Made by a program: the position numbers and the translations under genes. A DNA stretch of 6,359 bases from assembly GCA_016190785.1 (NCBI GenBank), contig JACPPX010000016.1, forward strand, positions 1-6,359. The letters are read 5' to 3'. The DNA is from Chloroflexota bacterium (lineage in GTDB: Bacteria; Chloroflexota; Anaerolineae; UBA7937; JACPPX01). This document shows positions 1 to 5,725 of this stretch, piece by piece (within the stretch, counting starts at the first letter, position 1; every line of letters starts with the position of its first letter). The notes under the pieces were generated by a model. It did no database searches and was not told where the DNA came from. It saw only the letters and a list, made by a program, of their open reading frames with translations.

Positions 1-1
1 C

Positions 2-1612
2 CCCAGCACCTTCGGGCCCCCCTGGGAAGACGCCCGGATTTCCTTCCAAGAAGCCCTAGCGGAGATCTCCGAGATCAGGCGCTTGACTCTTGTCTCCCCA
101 GAAGGAAGGCTTCTTCTCCAGCAAGCAGGGGGTGTGGAAGCATTGTTCTCCACGGCTAGTGCCGCCCTTGCCTTAAGTGTGGCAGCGTTAGGTCTTTCCG
201 GGGAGTACAGTCTGGGTGTCATAGGTGAACTCGCTAGTTCGACTTATGTTCATCTAGAAAAATCTCTGGATGTCCGCCGCCTGCGGCTGTGGCACGGAGA
301 AGGGGCACGGAGTCTTTTCCGGGCCATAGCCCAGGGGGAGGTGGAGCTCATCCTCCTCGCCGGGGGGACAGAAGGCGGGATGGTGGAAGCGGTAGTGGAG
401 TTGGCTAAGGACTTGGCTCTCCTCTACGAGGCCCTTCCCGGCAAGCGAGGTCCGCGGATTGTCTATCTAGGCAACAGCAAGGCGCGGCCTATCCTGGTCC
501 AGATTTTGGGATCCCTTACGGAATTAACTATGGTTGATAATCCTTTGCCCCAATTGGGGAAAGAAGATAGCCGGGGGGCAGCTGAGACGGTGGAAGAAAT
601 TTGGTTACAAAGCAAACTTCTTTCTCTTCCGGGAGTAAAAGAAATTTCTTCGTGGAGCGGGGAGCCGATCCGTTCCACCTTACAGGGATTCAGTTGGGCG
701 ATTGAATACCTATCCCAAGAGGGGGGATTCCGTACCCTGGGCTTAGACCTGGGAGCCTCCACCAGCAGTGCGGTTTGGGCCGGGGAGGGCCTTTACCGGC
801 GGCGGCTGGATGGAATTGGGCTGGGAGATGGGCTAGTATCGCTACTCTCGCAAGTAGATCTCAATCGGCTGCGTCGTTGGCTGCCCTTTGCAATATCCTC
901 GGAGGAATTGGAGGAGAGATTGCGAAATAAAGCCCTCCTTCCGGCGAGCATTCCCTCCACTCGTGAGGAATTGCTGCTAGAGCAGGCCGCCGCCCGGGAA
1001 ATCATTCCCCTGCTACTGGAAGGGATGCTATTTACAATCAAGGCTGGGGAAGAGTCGGAGTTGATCGTGGCCCGGGGCTCGATTTTCTCCTCTCCCCCCA
1101 ATCCGCGGCAAGCGGCCATGATTCTTTTGGATGGGCTCCAGCCGCGGGGGTTGAGTACCCTGGCTTTGGATAATACAGGTCTCTTGCCGGCCATGGGACT
1201 CCTCGCCCGCAGGGATCCTTTGGCCGCGGCCCAAGCCCTGGCCCATGATGGACTGCGCATATTGGGGACGACAATTGCTCCCTGGGGTAAGGGAAGCGAG
1301 GGAAAACCTGCCTTAAGTTTCAAAGTAGCCTATGCCGAGGGCGGGTATTTAGAAGGAGAAGTTAATTACGGTGCGCTGGAAGTTATCCCATTGGCCCCTG
1401 GACAAAGAGCCAGTGTGAAACTCCATCCCGCCCGCGGTTTGGATGTGGGACTGGGGCGCAAGGGTAGGGCGGCATCTCTGGTAGAAGTACAAGGTGGAGA
1501 AGTGGGGTTGATCATCGATGCCCGGGGTCGGCCCCTGGCTTGGCCTGCGGATGAAGAGGGAAGAAGAGTAAGAATTCAGGAATGGATGGCGGAAATAGGT
1601 TTCTGGGGTTAA
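2..1612 (+). CDS. MutL/GlmL-family ATPase-fold protein (glutamate-mutase-associated type), 5' partial
   Basis: The reading frame is open to the left edge, so the gene starts upstream; 536 codons are visible. The TTG at 83 is an internal codon, because residues encoded before it (PPWEDARISFQEAL) fit the family. Visible marks, numbered from that TTG: AGGTEGG at 93-99, LGNSKA at 129-134, the glycine/serine/threonine-rich LDLGAST at 221-227, and a C-terminal domain with LEVIPL and GLDVGLG. Together these match the MutL/GlmL family of actin/Hsp70-fold proteins encoded beside B12-dependent glutamate and related mutases. Members are presumed to be chaperones or reactivators; the biochemistry is not settled. 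The N-terminal nucleotide-binding segment lies outside the window. The next gene follows after 4 bases, which suggests co-translation. No mutase subunit is in view, so the client is unknown. This is not the mismatch-repair MutL. Confidence 0.82.
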   Translation, partial: PSTFGPPWEDARISFQEALAEISEIRRLTLVSPEGRLLLQQAGGVEALFSTASAALALSVAALGLSGEYSLGVIGELASSTYVHLEKSLDVRRLRLWHGEGARSLFRAIAQGEVELILLAGGTEGGMVEAVVELAKDLALLYEALPGKRGPRIVYLGNSKARPILVQILGSLTELTMVDNPLPQLGKEDSRGAAETVEEIWLQSKLLSLPGVKEISSWSGEPIRSTLQGFSWAIEYLSQEGGFRTLGLDLGASTSSAVWAGEGLYRRRLDGIGLGDGLVSLLSQVDLNRLRRWLPFAISSEELEERLRNKALLPASIPSTREELLLEQAAAREIIPLLLEGMLFTIKAGEESELIVARGSIFSSPPNPRQAAMILLDGLQPRGLSTLALDNTGLLPAMGLLARRDPLAAAQALAHDGLRILGTTIAPWGKGSEGKPALSFKVAYAEGGYLEGEVNYGALEVIPLAPGQRASVKLHPARGLDVGLGRKGRAASLVEVQGGEVGLIIDARGRPLAWPADEEGRRVRIQEWMAEIGFWG

Positions 1613-1616
1613 TCAG

Positions 1617-2672
1617 ATGTCCAATCGCCCTGCCGGCTACTTTCGACTAATACCCTTGGCCCTCCTGCAGAGAAAGAGGATCCTTACTCTCCCTGGTGAG
1701 GTTTTAGTGCAAGCGGGTGAGGAAGTGGAGGCGGGGAGGGTCATCGTCCAAGCCGAGATTGCCCAGCGGCCGCTCCTCCTCCCCGTGGCTCGCGCCCTCT
1801 CCTTGCCCGATGAAGAACTGGCCCTGCTGCTGCGCAAAAAAGTGGGGGAGGATGTGGAGCGGGGTGAGACCCTGGCCCAAAAACGAAGTGGCCTCCCCTG
1901 GGGAAGAATCTATTCCTCTCCTGCCGCGGGAAAGGTGGTCTCCCAAACCCGGGGGAGGATCCTTTTGGATCTGGCCCCCTCCTCGACCCAGGTTTTGGCC
2001 GGATTTTCTGGTCGGGCGGTGGAGGTAATCCCGGAACGGGGAGCAATCCTGGAGACCCAGGGAGCGGTGATCGAGGGCCGGTGGGGGAGCGGGGGAGAAA
2101 CTTCCGGACTACTGAAGGTGGTGAGCGAGGCCAAAGGGGGGCCTCTTTTTCCCGAGCACTTGGACTCCCGCTTCAGCGAGGCCATCGTGGTCGGGGATAC
2201 CTGGGCGGAGAAAGAAACGCTCAGCAAGGCGGCGGAGGTCGGGGTGCGGGGGATGATCTTGGGAAGTATACCGGCCAGTCTCCTGGGGAAGAACTCGGCT
2301 ATTCCTTTTCCCTTGATGCTTACCGAAGGTTTTGGGAAAATGGCCATGCTCCCCCCGATGGCCCATCTTTTAGAGCGGCACACCTGGCAGGAGGCGTTTC
2401 TCTCCGCAATCCCTCCTCGGCCGCAGCTAATCATTTCTCTCCCGCGGCAGGAGGAGGCGGTTGAGGAGAAAACAGTAACTTTTGTTTTGGATAGGGGACA
2501 ACAATTGCGGATAGGCGGAGGAGAAAAGAGGGGACAGGTGGGATTTGTATCTGACCCTAGTCCGCGGTGGCAACGGTTGGAGTCCGGGTTAGGGGCATGG
2601 TGTGTGGAGGTGGTGGTGGAAGAGGAAGAGCGGGTGTGGGTTCCCTTGGCCAATTTGGAGGTTTTGGGCTAG
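1617..2672 (+). CDS. Conserved protein of unknown function with barrel-sandwich-like N terminus and KOW-like C terminus
   Basis: A 351-residue soluble protein with no signal peptide or membrane segment. I cannot assign a function. The N-terminal third has two similar segments, VQAGEEVEAGRVIVQAE (31-47) and KKVGEDVERGETLAQK (74-89), then SSPAAGKV (100-107). This pattern of turns resembles half-motifs of biotinyl/lipoyl or RnfC-like barrel-sandwich domains, but no modifiable lysine motif (MKM or DKA) is seen. A middle block has GAILETQGAVIEGRWG (142-157), a VVGDT...VRGMILGS region (191-217) and LTEGFG (235-240). Near the end, LRIGGGEKRGQVGFV (297-311) looks like a KOW/SH3-type strand-turn, followed by PLANLEVL (343-350). 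From memory, proteins of this layout sit next to the same MutL-like family in Chloroflexota. The ATG at 1617 lies 4 bases after the previous stop with only a weak GGGG upstream, so it is probably translated by coupling. Confidence 0.85.
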   Translation: MSNRPAGYFRLIPLALLQRKRILTLPGEVLVQAGEEVEAGRVIVQAEIAQRPLLLPVARALSLPDEELALLLRKKVGEDVERGETLAQKRSGLPWGRIYSSPAAGKVVSQTRGRILLDLAPSSTQVLAGFSGRAVEVIPERGAILETQGAVIEGRWGSGGETSGLLKVVSEAKGGPLFPEHLDSRFSEAIVVGDTWAEKETLSKAAEVGVRGMILGSIPASLLGKNSAIPFPLMLTEGFGKMAMLPPMAHLLERHTWQEAFLSAIPPRPQLIISLPRQEEAVEEKTVTFVLDRGQQLRIGGGEKRGQVGFVSDPSPRWQRLESGLGAWCVEVVVEEEERVWVPLANLEVLG

Positions 2673-2679
2673 ATAGATT

Positions 2680-3444
2680 GTGGAGACTTTGGATTTTGCC
2701 CGGGATTTGGCGCGGGGGGCGGGGGCCATCCTCCGTCAGCATTTTGGCCAAGCCCAGGTCACCTCGCAGAAGGGGCCCATTGATTTTGTCACGGAAGCGG
2801 ACCTGGCCTCAGAAAGATTTATGGTGGAGACCATCCATCGCCAGTTCCCGGAGCATGGGATTATCACCGAAGAAACTAAGGAGAAGAAAACCGTTGCAGA
2901 ATACACCTGGGTCCTTGACCCCCTGGATGGGACCATAAATTACCTGCATGGTTACCCCCATTTTTGTGTGACCGTAGCTTTGCGAAAAGGAGAGGAGATA
3001 ATTTTAGGGGTGGTTTATGATCCTGTCCGCGACGAACTCTTCTGGGGGGAGAGGGGAAAAGGAGCCTTTTTGGGAGAGAAAAGGCTGCAAGTTTCCTCAA
3101 CAAAAGATCTGATCCGCGCCTTGGTGACTACCGGTTTCCCCTACGATATTGCCACCACTCCCCGCACCAATCTCCGCGAGTTTAGTTATCTTGCCCTTCA
3201 CGGCCAAGGTCCTCGCTGCAGTGGCTCGGCGGCTCTGGACCTTTGTTATGTCGCCGCTGGAAGGCTGGATGGCTACTGGGAGGCAGGAGTCAAGCCCTGG
3301 GATACGGCCGCAGGGGGGCTTTTTGTAACCGAGGCGGGTGGCATGGTCAGCGATTACCAAGGGAAACCGTGGCATCCCTTTCGGGGCGAGGTGTTGGCCA
3401 CCAACGGTCAACTTCACCCTGCCCTGGTGGACGCCTTGAAATAG
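2680..3444 (+). CDS. Inositol monophosphatase family protein (SuhB-like phosphatase)
   Basis: A 254-residue protein of normal length for the family, which hydrolyses phosphate monoesters of inositol, sugars or related polyols using Mg2+ in the cytoplasm. The metal-site motifs are complete: TEAD (38-41), the ITEE glutamates (64-65), the signature DPLDGTINY (80-88, with metal ligands D80 and D83), and motif B, WDTAAGG with D208, followed by TEAGG. K31 fits the conserved lysine near the active site. The substrate cannot be told from sequence; inositol-1-phosphate is one option, while fructose-1,6-bisphosphate, histidinol phosphate or PAP are alternatives within the superfamily. The SuhB-like motif YWEAGVKPWDTAAG favours the inositol phosphatase branch. 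The start is GTG, 7 bases after the previous stop. A GGAGG at 2657-2661, inside the preceding gene, is rather far (18 bases), so coupling to upstream translation is likely. Confidence 0.93.
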   Translation: METLDFARDLARGAGAILRQHFGQAQVTSQKGPIDFVTEADLASERFMVETIHRQFPEHGIITEETKEKKTVAEYTWVLDPLDGTINYLHGYPHFCVTVALRKGEEIILGVVYDPVRDELFWGERGKGAFLGEKRLQVSSTKDLIRALVTTGFPYDIATTPRTNLREFSYLALHGQGPRCSGSAALDLCYVAAGRLDGYWEAGVKPWDTAAGGLFVTEAGGMVSDYQGKPWHPFRGEVLATNGQLHPALVDALK

Positions 3445-3451
3445 GCTCGCG

Positions 3452-3457
3452 AGGGGG
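3452..3457 (+). promoter_or_regulatory. Ribosome binding site for the O-methyltransferase
   Basis: AGGGGG lies just before two consecutive ATG codons at 3459 and 3462. Spacing is 1 base to the first and 4 bases to the second, so the second ATG is the slightly better start. It decides that the gene begins here and not at codons farther upstream inside the phosphatase gene. Confidence 0.55.
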
Positions 3458-3458
3458 C

Positions 3459-4022
3459 ATGATGGATGAGCAGGTTGTAAAGGTATTGCGGGAACTGGAG
3501 GAGTTTAGGAAAAAGCGGGACGACCTTTACAATCTGCCGCGGGAGGCGGCTCGCTTCTTGCACATTTTGGTCAAGGCTGCGGGGATCAAAAATGCCTTAG
3601 AAGTCGGCACCTCCAATGGCTACTCTGGAATCTGGATTGTCTCGGCCTTAAAAGAGACCGGCGGCCATCTGGCCACCATTGAAATCTCGAAGGAGAAAGT
3701 GGCCATGGCTCAGAAAAATTTCGAGTCGGCTGGTCTCTCGACATTGGTCGAGATACTGAATGGAGAAGCAGAGAAGATCCTACCCGGATTACAAGGCCCC
3801 TTCGATTTGGTTTTCTTTGATGCCGATAAACAACCGCAACTGGGGTATCTTCAAGAAATATATCCGCGTATCGTCCCCGGGGGAGTTATCGTTTCCGACA
3901 ATGTGCACACCCATCCCCAGGAGCTGGCTAATTATCTATCTTATGTGCGCCGCCATCCGGAGATGGATAGTATAACCGTGCCTCTGGGCAACGGCCTGGA
4001 ACTGAGCTATAAGCGGCGCTGA
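3459..4022 (+). CDS. SAM-dependent O-methyltransferase (catechol/caffeoyl-CoA OMT type)
   Basis: A 187-residue class I methyltransferase of the divalent-metal-dependent O-methyltransferase family 3. It would move a methyl group from S-adenosylmethionine to a hydroxyl of a small catechol-like molecule. Motif I is ALEVGTSNGYSG (46-57), which binds SAM. The acidic residue of strand 2 is E75 in ATIEIS. DLVFFDADK (116-124) supplies metal ligand D121 and a lysine (K124) at the position of the catalytic lysine of catechol OMT. GGVIVSDNV (141-149) supplies D147 and N148, the other expected metal ligands. It is somewhat shorter than the usual 210-220 residues, mainly at the N terminus. The frame stays open upstream to 3243, but that part overlaps the phosphatase and is not family-like. 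The start is either ATG of the pair at 3459 and 3462. The substrate is unknown and the neighbours give no clear hint. Confidence 0.9.
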   Translation: MMDEQVVKVLRELEEFRKKRDDLYNLPREAARFLHILVKAAGIKNALEVGTSNGYSGIWIVSALKETGGHLATIEISKEKVAMAQKNFESAGLSTLVEILNGEAEKILPGLQGPFDLVFFDADKQPQLGYLQEIYPRIVPGGVIVSDNVHTHPQELANYLSYVRRHPEMDSITVPLGNGLELSYKRR

Positions 4023-4026
4023 ATCC

Positions 4027-4050
4027 TTGTTGCGGCAAAGTGGGCAACAA
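4027..4050 (+). other. Perfect 7-bp inverted repeat in the only sizeable gap
   Basis: TTGTTGC (4027-4033) and GCAACAA (4044-4050) are exact reverse complements around a 10-base loop. The repeat lies between the methyltransferase stop and the ribosome binding site of the dehydrogenase, in the largest intergenic gap of the window (49 bases). No T-run follows, so it is not a standard intrinsic terminator. It could be an mRNA processing or stability hairpin, a small operator for a regulator of the acyl-CoA genes, or chance. Confidence 0.35.
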
Positions 4051-4059
4051 TCGTTATCG

Positions 4060-4065
4060 AGGAGG
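4060..4065 (+). promoter_or_regulatory. Ribosome binding site for the 3-hydroxyacyl-CoA dehydrogenase
   Basis: A perfect AGGAGG sits 6 bases before the ATG at 4072. With the site at 4928-4934 it is one of the two strongest ribosome binding sites in the window, which suggests the two acyl-CoA genes are translated well and independently of the upstream genes. Confidence 0.85.
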
Positions 4066-4071
4066 CGATAG

Positions 4072-4920
4072 ATGGAAATCAAAAAAGTGGGGGTAGTGGG
4101 GTGCGGGCAGATGGGCTCGGGGATTGCCGAAGTCTGTGCCCGAGCGGGATACGAGGTGGTGGTCAGCGAAGTAAACGAGGAGTTGCTGAAAAAGGGACTG
4201 GGCCGCATCCAAACCTCGCTGGCCAAGGCAGTGGAGCGAGGAAAAATCTCGGCCGCGGACCGCGATGCGGCTTGGGAGAAAATCAGGGGCACTGCCCACT
4301 TGGAAGATTTCTCGGCTTGTGATCTGATCATTGAAGCGGTAGTGGAGAATTTGGAAGAGAAGAAAAAAGTCTTCTCCGCCCTGGATAAAATCTGCCCTGC
4401 CCACACCATCCTGGCCTCCAACACCTCCTCCCTCTCCGTGACCGAGATGGCGGCGGCCACCTCCCGGCCGGACAGAGTTTTGGGACTACATTTTTTCAAC
4501 CCCGTGCCAGTAATGCCTCTTCTGGAAATGGTGCGCACCATTCTCACCAGCAACGAAGCTTATCAAACCGCCCGCAACTTCGGGGAGACGCTGGGTAAGA
4601 AGGTGATCCTCGCTCCGGATACTCCGGGATTCATCGTCAATTATCTGCTTGTGCCCTTTCTTTTGGATGCTATCCGCGCTTTGGAGCATGGTCTGGCCAC
4701 TAAAGAAGAAATCGACCAGGGGATTGTCCTGGGGCTCAACCACCCCATGGGTCCCTTCACCCTGGCCGATTTTATCGGTTTGGATACCGTGCTCTATATC
4801 GCCGATGCTATGTACCAGGAAGTGAAGGATCCCCGCTTTGCCGCCCCAGTGCTATTGCGGCGGATGGTCGCTGCCGGGAAATTGGGGCGTAAGACCGGAG
4901 AGGGATTCTACAAGTATTAG
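4072..4920 (+). CDS. hbd: 3-hydroxybutyryl-CoA / 3-hydroxyacyl-CoA dehydrogenase
   Basis: A 282-residue enzyme, the usual length for single-function Hbd/PaaH. It interconverts (S)-3-hydroxyacyl-CoA and 3-oxoacyl-CoA with NAD(H) in the cytoplasm. The N-terminal Rossmann fold has GCGQMG (10-15) and an acidic residue, E33, at the end of the second strand, which favours NAD. The catalytic set is complete and correctly spaced against the human enzyme: S119 in SNTSS, H140 in LHFFNP, E152 and N190. The C-terminal dimerisation domain has NHPMGPFTLADFIGLDT (223-239) and ends in GRKTGEGFYKY, typical of the family. The next gene is a crotonase, which catalyses the adjoining step. Together they could serve butyrate or crotonyl-CoA metabolism or beta-oxidation. 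Chain-length preference and direction cannot be read from the sequence. Confidence 0.96.
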   Translation: MEIKKVGVVGCGQMGSGIAEVCARAGYEVVVSEVNEELLKKGLGRIQTSLAKAVERGKISAADRDAAWEKIRGTAHLEDFSACDLIIEAVVENLEEKKKVFSALDKICPAHTILASNTSSLSVTEMAAATSRPDRVLGLHFFNPVPVMPLLEMVRTILTSNEAYQTARNFGETLGKKVILAPDTPGFIVNYLLVPFLLDAIRALEHGLATKEEIDQGIVLGLNHPMGPFTLADFIGLDTVLYIADAMYQEVKDPRFAAPVLLRRMVAAGKLGRKTGEGFYKY

Positions 4921-4927
4921 CCTTAGC

Positions 4928-4934
4928 AAGGAGG
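4928..4934 (+). promoter_or_regulatory. Ribosome binding site that fixes the crotonase GTG start
   Basis: AAGGAGG lies 5 bases before the GTG at 4940. It decides the start, since the frame is open farther upstream into the dehydrogenase gene, and since the protein from this GTG begins exactly where crotonases normally do. Confidence 0.88.
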
Positions 4935-4939
4935 AGAAG

Positions 4940-5725
4940 GTGGATTACGAAAACATCCTGGTCGATATTGAAGAGGGAGTAGCCACGATTACCATCAACC
5001 GTCCCCAAGTGCTCAACGCCCTCAGCCAGGCAACGATCGAGGAATTGACTGCCGCTCTGGGCGATTTGGGAGGGGATGATACCGTACGGGCAATTATTAT
5101 CAGCGGGGCCGGAGAGCGTGCCTTCTCGGCTGGGGCGGACATCAAAGAACTGGCCGCCATCCCCACTCGAAAAGAAGCGGAGGCCATGGCCCGGCGAGGC
5201 CAATCCCTCACTATCCGCATCGAGGAGTTGCCCAAGCCGGTGATTGCCGCCATCAACGGGATTGCCGTAGGCGGGGGGTGTGAGTTAGCCCTGGCCTGCG
5301 ATCTGCGGGTAGCGGCGGAGACCGCTCGGCTGGGCCAGCCGGAGATAAATCTGGGGATCATCCCCGGCTGGGGAGGGTGTATCCGCCTCCCCCGGCTGGT
5401 GGGGCGGGGGATGGCCAATTACCTTATATATAGCGGGGAGATAATCTCGGCCCAAGAGGCATTGCGTATTGGACTGGTGGATATGGTATTCCCGGCGGCT
5501 GAGTTCCTTCCCCAGGCCAAGGCCTTGGCCCATAAATTGGCCGAGAAACCTCCTCTCGCTTTGTCGGCGGCGAAACGGACCATCCACTCCGGTTTAGCGG
5601 AGGATCCCTCTCGCGGCTTGGAGCATGAGGCAGGGGAATTCGGTAGGCTTTTTGATACCGCAGATCGCCAAGAGGGTATGGCTGCTTTTCTGGAAAAGCG
5701 TAAGCCCAATTTTCAGGGAAAATGA
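4940..5725 (+). CDS. Enoyl-CoA hydratase / crotonase
   Basis: From the GTG at 4940 the protein has 261 residues, the standard crotonase length. It adds water to trans-2-enoyl-CoA (for example crotonyl-CoA), giving the (S)-3-hydroxyacyl-CoA used by the dehydrogenase just upstream. Seen in order: an N-terminal VATITINRP strand-turn (14-22); FSAGADI (62-68), one side of the oxyanion hole; GIAVGGGCELALACDL (107-122) with E115; and LGQPEINLGIIPGWGG (131-146) with E135. E115 and E135 are 20 residues apart, the spacing of the two catalytic glutamates of rat crotonase (E144 and E164), so hydratase activity is expected rather than another crotonase-fold reaction. One difference is GCIRL (146-150) in place of the usual GTQRL. 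The stop overlaps the start of the next gene (ATGA). Confidence 0.95.
   Translation: MDYENILVDIEEGVATITINRPQVLNALSQATIEELTAALGDLGGDDTVRAIIISGAGERAFSAGADIKELAAIPTRKEAEAMARRGQSLTIRIEELPKPVIAAINGIAVGGGCELALACDLRVAAETARLGQPEINLGIIPGWGGCIRLPRLVGRGMANYLIYSGEIISAQEALRIGLVDMVFPAAEFLPQAKALAHKLAEKPPLALSAAKRTIHSGLAEDPSRGLEHEAGEFGRLFDTADRQEGMAAFLEKRKPNFQGK

Noticed and set aside
83..85. TTG as the true start of the first gene
   Set aside because: The frame is open to the window edge and the residues before the TTG fit the family, so the codon is internal.
793..1323. 176-codon open frame on the minus strand
   Set aside because: It is fully inside the MutL-like gene in antisense, has a low-complexity serine/arginine-rich product and no plausible start signal.
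2..1612. Reading the first gene as DNA mismatch repair MutL
   Set aside because: It lacks the GHKL ATPase motifs of mismatch-repair MutL; the visible motifs are those of the unrelated glutamate-mutase-associated family of the same name.
1910..2653. 247-codon open frame on the minus strand
   Set aside because: It lies wholly opposite the gene at 1617-2672, whose protein has recognisable motifs. The antisense product is serine, arginine and proline rich without any family mark, as expected from G-rich coding DNA read backwards.
3243..3458. Upstream extension of the O-methyltransferase frame
   Set aside because: It overlaps the phosphatase gene in another frame and its residues do not resemble the methyltransferase family; the ribosome binding site at 3452-3457 supports the later start.
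4838..4939. Upstream extension of the crotonase frame into the dehydrogenase gene
   Set aside because: The GTG at 4940 has an ideal ribosome binding site and gives the normal family length; the extension overlaps conserved dehydrogenase codons.
5425..5432. TATATATA as a possible promoter -10 region
   Set aside because: It lies in the middle of the crotonase gene and encodes the conserved NYLIYSGE region; no fitting -35 element or downstream start was seen.
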